A DNA stretch of 37,696 nucleotides, from contig JAHEYC010000007.1 of the NCBI GenBank assembly GCA_023251775.1, forward strand, positions 30,331-68,026. Reading direction: 5' to 3'. Below are positions 25,350 through 33,221 of the stretch, piece by piece. This DNA comes from Sphingobacteriaceae bacterium (GTDB lineage: Bacteria; Bacteroidota; Bacteroidia; B-17B0; Aurantibacillaceae). The translations under genes were made by a program, and so were the position numbers. How positions within the stretch are numbered: the stretch's first letter is position 1; every line of letters begins with the position of its first letter. The notes beneath the pieces were generated by a model. The model was not told where the DNA came from and made no database searches. It saw only the letters and a list, made by a program, of their open reading frames with translations.

Positions 25350-26039
25350 ATGCAAGGTTCTACCATATTTATCGTTGAGGACGAAAAAGCCATCCAAGAT
25401 ACCCTTAAACTTAATTTGGAATTTGAGAACTATAAAGTTCTTACAGCCGATGCCGGTAACTCTGCCCTGCAAATATTTAAGGAGAATTTAAATAACATTA
25501 ACCTAGTGCTGCTCGACGTTATGTTGCCCGAAATAAACGGCTACGATCTTTATAAAAATTTCAAGGAGCAAAACACCAACGTGCCTATTATCTTTTTAAC
25601 GGCCAAAAATCAAAATATGGATAAGATCTCGGGCTTAAAACTTGGTGCCGACGATTATCTAACTAAACCATTTGATCTGGAAGAATTATTACTGCGCATT
25701 CAAAACGTTTTAAAACGTTATCCAGCAAAAGATCAAAATGTATTTAGTTTTAAGACCGGCAGTATTAATTTTGATACCTACGAGATCATTGATATTAAAA
25801 AAGAAAAACACAGCATCTCTAAACGTGAAATTGGTTTATTGCAACTATTAACGTCGAATGAAAATAAAGTTATCTCGCGCGACAAGATCATTGATAAATT
25901 ATGGAGCGCCGACGAAAATCCATCCTCACGCACCATCGATAATTATATTCTAAATTTCCGGAAGTATTTTGAGTCAAATCCTAAAGAACCACAGCATTTT
26001 CATTCTATTCGTGGTGTTGGGTATAAATTCACGTTGTGA
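25350..26039 (+). CDS. OmpR/PhoB-family response regulator (orphan)
   Basis: This is a 229-residue two-component response regulator. The receiver domain (about 5-115) has the acidic pair Glu10/Asp11, the phosphoacceptor Asp56 in VLLDVMLPE, Thr84 in IFLTAKN and Lys106 in YLTKPFD, so it should be phosphorylated normally. A winged-helix OmpR-type DNA-binding domain follows (about 130-229), with SISKREIGLLQLL, the recognition region SSRTIDNYILNFRKYF and the end IRGVGYKF. No histidine kinase gene is adjacent, so its kinase must lie elsewhere. It is convergent with the phosphatase genes. A functional link to that cluster is suggested only by position. Confidence 0.93.
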   Translation: MQGSTIFIVEDEKAIQDTLKLNLEFENYKVLTADAGNSALQIFKENLNNINLVLLDVMLPEINGYDLYKNFKEQNTNVPIIFLTAKNQNMDKISGLKLGADDYLTKPFDLEELLLRIQNVLKRYPAKDQNVFSFKTGSINFDTYEIIDIKKEKHSISKREIGLLQLLTSNENKVISRDKIIDKLWSADENPSSRTIDNYILNFRKYFESNPKEPQHFHSIRGVGYKFTL

Positions 26040-26046
26040 AGAATGT

Positions 26047-26097
26047 AAAATGTAAAATGGAAAATGTACATAGAAACCATCTTCCATTTTACATTTT
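26047..26097. repeat. Intergenic inverted repeat between response regulator and phosphatase genes
   Basis: AAAATGTAAAATGGAA (26047-26062) and its perfect 16-base reverse complement (26082-26097) flank a 19-base loop between convergent genes. The unit AAAATG(T/G) is itself repeated in tandem at 26047-26066. It could form a stable hairpin in either transcript and may act as a bidirectional end signal or belong to a repeat family. Confidence 0.65.
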
Positions 26098-26107
26098 CCA
26101 TCTTCCA

Positions 26108-27517
26108 TTAAAGTTTTATCCCGATCACCAACATATCATCAATTTGTTCAAGATCTCCCTGCCAATTACCAATAGTTTCTGCCATTTTTTGTTTTTGTTC
26201 ACTCATTGGTAACCTATGAATTTCCAAGAACAATTCTCTCAATCTTTTTGAAGAGAATTTTTTCGCTTTTTCTCCTCCAAACTGGTCAGCATATCCATCG
26301 GTAAATAAATACAACATATCATCCTCTTCAAAATTGATCACATCTTCTTTAAATATCTTTTCTCCCGTACGCATTCCGCCCAAGGAGAATTTACTCGCTT
26401 TTATTTCTTGCAATTCTCTTTTTCTGATGAAAATAACAGGACGTTTGGCCGAAGTGATAATAACTTCTTTTTTCAATTTGTTCACTTTAATAAGAGTAAT
26501 GTCCATTCCGTCTTGTACCGAAACGTCCATATCCTTTTGCTGTTTCAAAGTAAAATTGATGAGCTTATCCAATTCTTGTAATATATCTGAAGGCTTATAT
26601 ATTTTATTATCTATCACCGTTTGATTCAATAAACTACTTCCGATAACCGTCATAAATGCGCCCGGAACTCCATGTCCTGTGCAATCAGCACAAACTAAAA
26701 GATATTCTTCTTTGTTTATTTCATGGAACCAGAAAAAATCCCCGCTCACAATATCTTTTGGTTTATAAAAAATAAATGAAAGCGGAATGCTTCTGTAAAT
26801 AGTCTCTTCTTGTGGCAAAACTGCATATTGAATTCGTTTGGCGTAATTGATACTGTCTGTTACATCACGGTTCTTTACTTCTAATTCCTTACTTTTTTCT
26901 TCCAACTCCTTTTTAGAAGCCAATATTATCTTAAGGAAATTTTCTTTACCCTTTTCATAAAGCATTATGATCACTAATAGGAAAAATGCAGCCAATACCA
27001 AATTGATCAAAAGATAAGCGCTGTCTACTTTACTTTGCCTTTCATTAAAATTTGACCAACCAATTACATCCAAATAGTAGATCACTATATACTCCACCAC
27101 CGTTAATACCATCCAAATTATTCCGCTTATCCTGTTGGCAACCAAAAAAACCCAAGCAGAAATAATAGCCCCCCAAATATTATCAGGTGAATAGATACCC
27201 CCACCTTCTAAAACTCCAAAACTTCCAAGGAAGCCAAAGAAGGTAATAATGTTTACAATGATGATCCTGCCCCCGCGCTTTTTATAGAGCCAGACGAGTC
27301 CAACCATTAATGAGCACAGTATTGCGTTAAATGTAAATAGAACAGGTTGAGTTCCGATCGCCTCGGGCTCTGCAATTGGATAATATAAAAGAGAGCTTGC
27401 ACATAAAAGCAAAAAAACAATGAATGAGCCAACAAAGAATCTTCCTTTAAGATGGTTCTCGGCATTTTCTTTATCTTTTGGATAAATAAGACTCTCTATG
27501 AATGATGATAAGCTCAT
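26108..27517 (-). CDS. Multi-TM SpoIIE/PP2C phosphatase A
   Basis: This 469-residue protein combines a membrane sensor with a cytoplasmic Ser/Thr phosphatase. About six hydrophobic helices occur at residues 26-45, 58-78, 84-101, 112-128, 130-149 and 166-186. A charged coiled coil (190-225) and the linker DSINYAKRIQ (221-230) lead to a SpoIIE-type PP2C domain (about 250-469). Metal-site residues are present: Asp260 in IVSGDFFW, Asp278 in CADCTGHGVPG, the DGMD motif at 336-339, Asp407 in LFTDGYADQ and the EQIDD end motif. Known relatives dephosphorylate an antagonist protein in partner-switching control of sigma factors. The gene starts 5 bases after the stop of phosphatase B and is its paralog. 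The ligand sensed is unknown. Confidence 0.92.
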   Translation of the reverse strand: MSLSSFIESLIYPKDKENAENHLKGRFFVGSFIVFLLLCASSLLYYPIAEPEAIGTQPVLFTFNAILCSLMVGLVWLYKKRGGRIIIVNIITFFGFLGSFGVLEGGGIYSPDNIWGAIISAWVFLVANRISGIIWMVLTVVEYIVIYYLDVIGWSNFNERQSKVDSAYLLINLVLAAFFLLVIIMLYEKGKENFLKIILASKKELEEKSKELEVKNRDVTDSINYAKRIQYAVLPQEETIYRSIPLSFIFYKPKDIVSGDFFWFHEINKEEYLLVCADCTGHGVPGAFMTVIGSSLLNQTVIDNKIYKPSDILQELDKLINFTLKQQKDMDVSVQDGMDITLIKVNKLKKEVIITSAKRPVIFIRKRELQEIKASKFSLGGMRTGEKIFKEDVINFEEDDMLYLFTDGYADQFGGEKAKKFSSKRLRELFLEIHRLPMSEQKQKMAETIGNWQGDLEQIDDMLVIGIKL

Positions 27518-27522
27518 GCTAA

Positions 27523-28905
27523 TTAAAATCTAATGCCTAAAACACAAACATCATCCACTTGTTCGTGATGGCCGGTCCAGTTCCCAAACTCCAATTCTAA
27601 TTTTTGTTTTTGCACAAGCGCTGTTTCTTCGTGAATACCTACCAAAAATTCTTTTAATCGCTTGCTTGAATATTTTTTTCCTTTTTCGCCACCAAACTGA
27701 TCGGTAATTCCGTCGGTGTACGAAAAAATAACATCATCTTCTTCGTAATTGAATTTTATCTCTTCAAAATGCTTTTCACCGCTTCGCATTCCGCCCAACG
27801 AATGTTTACTTCCTTTGAACTCTTTCATCTCTTTGTTCCTTATAAGAACTACAGGACGTTTCGCGCTTGTAATGATGCATTCCTTTTTTTGTTTGTTCAC
27901 TTTTATTAGCGACATGTCCATTCCATCTTGAACCCCTTGTTGTCTTTGTTTATCTTGCTTAAGCGTTGAGTTTAAAAGTTCATCCAAGTTCATTAATATT
28001 TTTCCCGGTTCGTAAACTTTATTATCAATAACGATCTGATTCAATAAATTACTTCCGATCACGGTCATAAACGCTCCCGGAACTCCATGCCCCGTGCAAT
28101 CGCCGCACACAATAATATATTCGTCTTTGCTTATCTCATGGAACCAATAAAAATCTCCACTTACAATATCCTTTGGTAAGTAAAATAAAAAAGAAAGCGG
28201 AATGGATCTTTGAATTGACTCTTGACTTGGCAACACCGCATATTGAATTCGTTTGGCATAATTAATACTGTCTGTTACATCTTTATTCCTCATTTCAATT
28301 TCCTTATTGCTTATTTCCAATTGCAAACGTTGCTTTCTAATATGATCCTCTGCTTCTGCTCTGGCTTTTAAAAATTGCCAAACGATCACTATTAACAAGA
28401 GCAAAGGCAATAAAAATTCATCAGGCGAACCTTTCAACTTCTCTTCCTTTGGTATATAAATATTTTGAGTAAGCGCCCCCACTACTCCACCCATCGCGCA
28501 CATAATAACAATAAGAATAACTCCCCACACTCGTTCAAATAAGAATAGGGACATGGCTACAAAAACTGCGGTCCACAATCCGCCTGTCATATCTTGCTGA
28601 CCTTGCTGAATGATCATACTTAAACAAGAGATCACAAGCTGTTGAACAATAAGCGTAACTGCTGCTGATTTTAGACTTTGGGTATACTTTAAAATAAAAG
28701 GTATCGAAAATAAACCTACAACCGCAAGTGAAATAACATAAATGTGATAATGAAGCCCTTTAAAGAAAAGCCCAACGTAAAAAAATGCACCAAGAATAAA
28801 ATAGGCAACGCAATAATTATAAAGCAATTCAATTTTAGCTTTCGCAAAAACATCGGGCGTTTTTGCAAGATAATCCCCTATGAACCACTGTTTAAGCTTT
28901 TTCAT
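27523..28905 (-). CDS. Multi-TM SpoIIE/PP2C phosphatase B
   Basis: This 460-residue paralog of phosphatase A has the same plan: hydrophobic helices at about 27-48, 53-73, 81-99, 110-123, 127-148 and 163-179, a coiled coil (180-210), the linker DSINYAKRIQ (212-221) and a SpoIIE/PP2C domain (about 243-460). Metal-site residues are Asp251 in IVSGDFYW, Asp269 in CGDCTGHGVPG, the DGMD motif at 327-330, Asp398 and the EQVDD end. It differs from the others at TDGITDQ, where they have TDGYADQ. The membrane part is divergent from A while the enzyme domain is close, as expected if the two respond to different cues but act on the same target. It is the promoter-proximal gene of the pair and lies divergent from paaZ, 130 bases away. 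Confidence 0.92.
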   Translation of the reverse strand: MKKLKQWFIGDYLAKTPDVFAKAKIELLYNYCVAYFILGAFFYVGLFFKGLHYHIYVISLAVVGLFSIPFILKYTQSLKSAAVTLIVQQLVISCLSMIIQQGQQDMTGGLWTAVFVAMSLFLFERVWGVILIVIMCAMGGVVGALTQNIYIPKEEKLKGSPDEFLLPLLLLIVIVWQFLKARAEAEDHIRKQRLQLEISNKEIEMRNKDVTDSINYAKRIQYAVLPSQESIQRSIPLSFLFYLPKDIVSGDFYWFHEISKDEYIIVCGDCTGHGVPGAFMTVIGSNLLNQIVIDNKVYEPGKILMNLDELLNSTLKQDKQRQQGVQDGMDMSLIKVNKQKKECIITSAKRPVVLIRNKEMKEFKGSKHSLGGMRSGEKHFEEIKFNYEEDDVIFSYTDGITDQFGGEKGKKYSSKRLKEFLVGIHEETALVQKQKLELEFGNWTGHHEQVDDVCVLGIRF

Positions 28906-29035
28906 TTATTCTAACCGATAAAAATAGCAATTATCTCCAATAAATCCGTGCTTTTGGTGATTATTTCGGGTTTTATTCCAATGAAACATTTCTTATATTT
29001 AGCTCAATTAAATCTAGACAAATTAACCTAATTAT

Positions 29036-31138
29036 ATGGATGCTCTAAAGAACTTCGCCTGCGGACAATGGGTTGCCGGAGCCGATAAAGGAACTGAATT
29101 ATTTAATGCTATTAATGGCGATCTTATAACCACCGCTTCAAGTAAGGGTTTGGATTTTGGAAAGATGTTGGAGTATGCGCGTACTATGGGCGGACCAAAA
29201 CTTCGCAAAATGACCTTCCATGAGCGCGGAATGATGTTAAAAGCATTGGCCACTCACCTTTTCAGCAAAAAAGATCTGTTCTATAAAATAAGTTGGGCAA
29301 CCGGCGCTACTAAAATTGATAGTTGGGTTGATATTGAAGGTGGAATTGGGAATTTATTTACGTATGCATCCTTACGCCGACAATTTCCTAACGAAACATT
29401 TTGTTACGAAGGCGAAACTGCTCGTCTTTCAAAAAATAATACATTCATTGGTCACCACATTTGCGTTCCTAAAGAAGGTGTTGCTATTCATATCAACGCT
29501 TTTAATTTTCCTGTGTGGGGAATGCTCGAAAAAATTGCAGTGAATTGGTTTGCCGGAGTTCCTGCCATTGTAAAACCTGCTACACTCACTTGTTTTTTAA
29601 CGGAAGCTGTAGTAAAAGAAATTATTGCAAGTAAAATTGTTCCCGAAGGTGCATTACAATTAATTTGCGGGAGTGCCAACGGAATTTTAGATCATGTGAT
29701 CAATCAAGATGTTGTAACTTTTACGGGATCTGCTTCTACAGGAAAAATGTTGAAATCACATCCCCGCATTCTTGAAGAATCAGTTCATTTTAATATGGAA
29801 GCTGATTCGTTGAATTGTTGTGTGCTAGGAAGTGATGTTACGCCGTACAAACCGGAGTTCGATATTTTTATAAAAGAAGTTGCACGCGAGATCACTACAA
29901 AGGCCGGACAAAAATGTACCGCCATTCGTCGCATCATTGTTCCTGAGAAATTTGTGGAGGATGTGCATATTGCTTTAGGAAAACGTTTGGCGCAAACAAT
30001 TATTGGTGATCCAAATGTGGAAGGTGTAAAAATGGGATCGCTTGCGGGACGATCACAATTAATTGAAGTTCGCGAAAAAGTAGAGCAATTAAGTAAAACT
30101 CAAAAAATAATTATTGGTGATTTTGAAAAATTTGAAGTAAAAGGTGCTGACAAAACAAAGGGATGTTTTATGCCGCCAATTATTTTCTTGAATGATAAAC
30201 CTTTTACGAATACAGATTGTCATAATATTGAGGCCTTTGGTCCTGTTAGTACCATTATGCCGTACAAAAATTTAGAAGAAGCAATTGCATTAAGCAAACT
30301 AGGCAAAGGAAGTTTAGTGAGTTCAATTATTACTGCCGATGATACAATTGCGCGTGATTATACCATAGGCGCAGCATGTATGCACGGTAGAATTTTAGTT
30401 TTAAATAGCGAATGTGCGAAAGAAAGTACAGGACATGGTTCTCCAATGCCAATGTTAGTTCATGGTGGCCCCGGAAGAGCCGGCGGTGGTGAAGAAATGG
30501 GAGGAAAACGAGGAGTGTTCCACTATTTACAACGCACTGCCATACAAGGTTCACCAACCACCATCACAAATATTTTAAATACTTATCAATACGGCGCAAA
30601 ACACAAACTAAAAAATATTCATCCGTTCCGTCAGTATTTTGAGGATCTTGAAGTGAGCGAAACTCTTATTACCCCTACTCACTTGGTTTCTGAAGATGAT
30701 ATTTTGAATTTTGCAGAAATAAGTGGCGATAGATTTTACGCGCACTTACAACCCGATTCATTAGAGGGAACAATTTTTAAACGTACAGTTGCACACGGTT
30801 ATTTTATTTTATCGCGTGCAGCCGGTTTATTTGTTGATCCGCCTAAAGGTCCTGTATTATTAAATTACGGAATTGATGAATGCCGTTTCACAAAACCAAT
30901 TTATCCGGGTATGAGTATTGGGGTGAGATTTACATGCAAAGAAAAAATTGAGAATGATAAACCACTTGTTGCGGCTAATGGTAAAGAAGTGAAAGTTGGC
31001 ATCGTAAAATGGATGGTTGATATTTATGATGCCAGCGAACAAAGTGTGCGCGATCAGTTAGGCGTTGAAGGAACAACAGGAGAAACTGTTGGTATAGCAA
31101 CCATTTTGACCATGGTGCAAAAGAAGAAACAAAATTAA
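29036..31138 (+). CDS. paaZ: PaaZ-type bifunctional aldehyde dehydrogenase/enoyl-CoA hydratase
   Basis: This 700-residue protein is a two-domain PaaZ: an aldehyde dehydrogenase (about 1-520) fused to a MaoC-like hydratase (about 535-690). In phenylacetate breakdown the hydratase opens the oxepin-CoA ring and the dehydrogenase oxidises the resulting aldehyde with NADP+. Catalytic residues are present: Glu255 in HFNMEADSLN and Cys294 in AGQKCTAIRR for the dehydrogenase, and Asp565 and His570 in ISGDRFYAH for the hydratase. These line up with the E. coli residues as I recall them (Glu256, Cys295, Asp561, His566). It is odd that none of the other paa genes (paaABCDE, paaG, paaK) lie nearby. The ORF ends 10 bases before the first TPR phosphatase gene, so the two may share a transcript. 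Confidence 0.93.
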   Translation: MDALKNFACGQWVAGADKGTELFNAINGDLITTASSKGLDFGKMLEYARTMGGPKLRKMTFHERGMMLKALATHLFSKKDLFYKISWATGATKIDSWVDIEGGIGNLFTYASLRRQFPNETFCYEGETARLSKNNTFIGHHICVPKEGVAIHINAFNFPVWGMLEKIAVNWFAGVPAIVKPATLTCFLTEAVVKEIIASKIVPEGALQLICGSANGILDHVINQDVVTFTGSASTGKMLKSHPRILEESVHFNMEADSLNCCVLGSDVTPYKPEFDIFIKEVAREITTKAGQKCTAIRRIIVPEKFVEDVHIALGKRLAQTIIGDPNVEGVKMGSLAGRSQLIEVREKVEQLSKTQKIIIGDFEKFEVKGADKTKGCFMPPIIFLNDKPFTNTDCHNIEAFGPVSTIMPYKNLEEAIALSKLGKGSLVSSIITADDTIARDYTIGAACMHGRILVLNSECAKESTGHGSPMPMLVHGGPGRAGGGEEMGGKRGVFHYLQRTAIQGSPTTITNILNTYQYGAKHKLKNIHPFRQYFEDLEVSETLITPTHLVSEDDILNFAEISGDRFYAHLQPDSLEGTIFKRTVAHGYFILSRAAGLFVDPPKGPVLLNYGIDECRFTKPIYPGMSIGVRFTCKEKIENDKPLVAANGKEVKVGIVKWMVDIYDASEQSVRDQLGVEGTTGETVGIATILTMVQKKKQN

Positions 31139-31148
31139 ATTTACATTC

Positions 31149-33221
31149 TTGTTGAGATTCCGTGTCCTCATAATGTTTTTACTATGCCTGCATTTTAGCT
31201 GGGCTCAAGTTGATTCGTTAAAAGCCTTATTGAAGACAAGGCTTCACGATACGACACTTGTAAGTGTGTATACAAAACTTTCCGACGAGTTGCTTCATTC
31301 AAGTCCGGATGAGAGTTTTAAATATGCTTATAAAGGACTTTCACTTGCTAAAAAAATTAATTTTGAAAGGGGAATAGGTGAATGCTATACGAACCTCGGT
31401 TTTCTTCACAGTTTTAATTCCGACGATTCATCTCTCTTCTACCTTTTTAAAGCGCAAGAAATAAAACAAGATCTAAAAGATCCTAAAGGCGTAGCCGCTG
31501 TGTGTACAAGTATTGGAACTGCCTACGACAAGTTAGGAAATTTTGAACAAGCCCAGAGATATTATCTAAAAGCCCTCAAATTATTTGATTCCCTTTCACT
31601 CGATAAAGGTATTGCAGGCGCATGTCTTGGTCTTGGAAACTCATTCTCTAGATTGAAGAATCACACGAAGTCTATAGAGTATTTTCAAAGATCCATTGAT
31701 GTGTATACAAAGATCAATAGTCCTTACCGCTCATGGCCCATGAATAATTTGGCGGGTACGTATTTGAAGATCGGTGAAAAAGCAAAAGCAAAAGAATTAT
31801 ACGAACGATCATTAAAAATTAAACTCGAGAACAAAGATTATTATGGCGCTGTTTTTTCGATCGACAATATAGGAGCCATTTTGCTTGAAGAAGGTAATTT
31901 CAAAGAAGCTTTAAGTTATTTTACAAGAGCATTGGAATTAGACAGGCAAAATCATTTTGAGAAAGAAACGTTTGCGAACGCTTATTGCAACATAGCAATT
32001 GCGATGTTAAAAATGAAAAGGAATAGTTTGGCAAAACGCTATCTAGATTCACTCGGAATGACCATTGAGCATTTAAAGTTATATGAACTTTCGTTGAATT
32101 ACCTTAAGGTAAGTTCGGATTATTATAAGGCCACCGAAGATTACAAGAATGCATTTGCTTATAATTCAAGATACCTTGAATTAAAAGATTCGATGTTGAA
32201 TAGTGAGATGAGTCAACAAATGACAGAGGCTGATGCAAGATATACAAATGAAAAAAAGAAAAAGGATATCGAGTTGCTTCAAAAGGACAAGGCCCTTCAA
32301 GAAATAGCCATAGAGAAACAGCAAACGCAACGCAATGGATTTATTGCCGGTTTTGTGATCGTTTTCATTTTATCGATCTTTATCTTTAAAGAATATCGAC
32401 AAAAACAAAAGGCAAATATCCTTATCACCGAACAAAAGAAAGTGGTTGAAGAACAAAAGCATTTGGTGGAGGAAAAGCAGAAAGAGATCATTGACTCCAT
32501 TAACTATGCCAAAAGGATCCAAAACACACTTATGGCACATGCCGATTTTGTGAATGCAAATCTGCCCGAGAATTTCATTCTCTTTAAACCAAAGGATATT
32601 GTGAGTGGCGATTTTTATTGGGCCACAAAAAAAGATCACTTATTTTATTTAGCCGCTTGCGATAGTACAGGACATGGAGTTCCCGGCGCATTTATGAGTT
32701 TGTTGAATATTGGTTTTTTAACAGAGGCTATTAATGAAAAGAATATACACGAACCAAATAAGATATTGGATTTTGTAAGGGGTAGATTGATCAGCACCAT
32801 AAGTAAAGAAGGCCAGCAAGATGGTTTTGACGGAATACTAGTGTGTATTGATCAAAAGAAAAAGAAACTCACCTACTCTGCCGCTCATAATGCTCCGGTT
32901 GTTATAAGTAATAATGAAATAGTTCAACTCGAATCCGACAAAATGCCTGTTGGGAAGGGAATCAGTGAAGTCTCTTTTCGTCTTTTTGATATGATTTTGA
33001 AACCCAATGATACCTTGTATCTTTATACGGATGGTTACGCCGATCAGTTTGGGGGACCAAAGGGAAAGAAATTTTTATACAAAAAAATGAATCAACTTAT
33101 AGCTTCCATTTCTGTTTTGTCGCTAATTGAACAAAAAGAAAGATTGGAAACCGCATTTGAAGACTGGAAAGGTTCGCTTGAACAAGTAGATGACGTTTTG
33201 GTAATTGGAATAAAAGTATGA
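31149..33221 (+). CDS. TPR-sensor SpoIIE/PP2C phosphatase C
   Basis: This 690-residue one-pass membrane phosphatase starts at TTG 31149 or 31152; both give a signal peptide ending FSWAQ, while the next ATG at 31173 leaves only 12 residues of signal. The periplasmic part (about 21-345) is a series of TPR-like helical pairs with NLG/NIG turns. A TM helix (396-413) leads to a cytoplasmic coiled coil (414-447), the linker DSINYAKRIQ (449-458) and a SpoIIE/PP2C domain (about 480-690). Metal-site residues: Asp488 in IVSGDFYW, Asp504 in CDSTGHGVPG, the DGFDG motif at 558-562, Asp628 in YTDGYADQFGG and the EQVDD end. Most likely a periplasmic signal controls the enzyme. The next gene overlaps it by 4 bases. 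Confidence 0.92.
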   Translation: MLRFRVLIMFLLCLHFSWAQVDSLKALLKTRLHDTTLVSVYTKLSDELLHSSPDESFKYAYKGLSLAKKINFERGIGECYTNLGFLHSFNSDDSSLFYLFKAQEIKQDLKDPKGVAAVCTSIGTAYDKLGNFEQAQRYYLKALKLFDSLSLDKGIAGACLGLGNSFSRLKNHTKSIEYFQRSIDVYTKINSPYRSWPMNNLAGTYLKIGEKAKAKELYERSLKIKLENKDYYGAVFSIDNIGAILLEEGNFKEALSYFTRALELDRQNHFEKETFANAYCNIAIAMLKMKRNSLAKRYLDSLGMTIEHLKLYELSLNYLKVSSDYYKATEDYKNAFAYNSRYLELKDSMLNSEMSQQMTEADARYTNEKKKKDIELLQKDKALQEIAIEKQQTQRNGFIAGFVIVFILSIFIFKEYRQKQKANILITEQKKVVEEQKHLVEEKQKEIIDSINYAKRIQNTLMAHADFVNANLPENFILFKPKDIVSGDFYWATKKDHLFYLAACDSTGHGVPGAFMSLLNIGFLTEAINEKNIHEPNKILDFVRGRLISTISKEGQQDGFDGILVCIDQKKKKLTYSAAHNAPVVISNNEIVQLESDKMPVGKGISEVSFRLFDMILKPNDTLYLYTDGYADQFGGPKGKKFLYKKMNQLIASISVLSLIEQKERLETAFEDWKGSLEQVDDVLVIGIKV

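Noticed and set aside
29036-31138. Complete phenylacetate degradation cluster around paaZ
   Set aside because: No paaABCDE, paaG, paaJ or paaK genes lie on either side; the flanking genes are signalling phosphatases.
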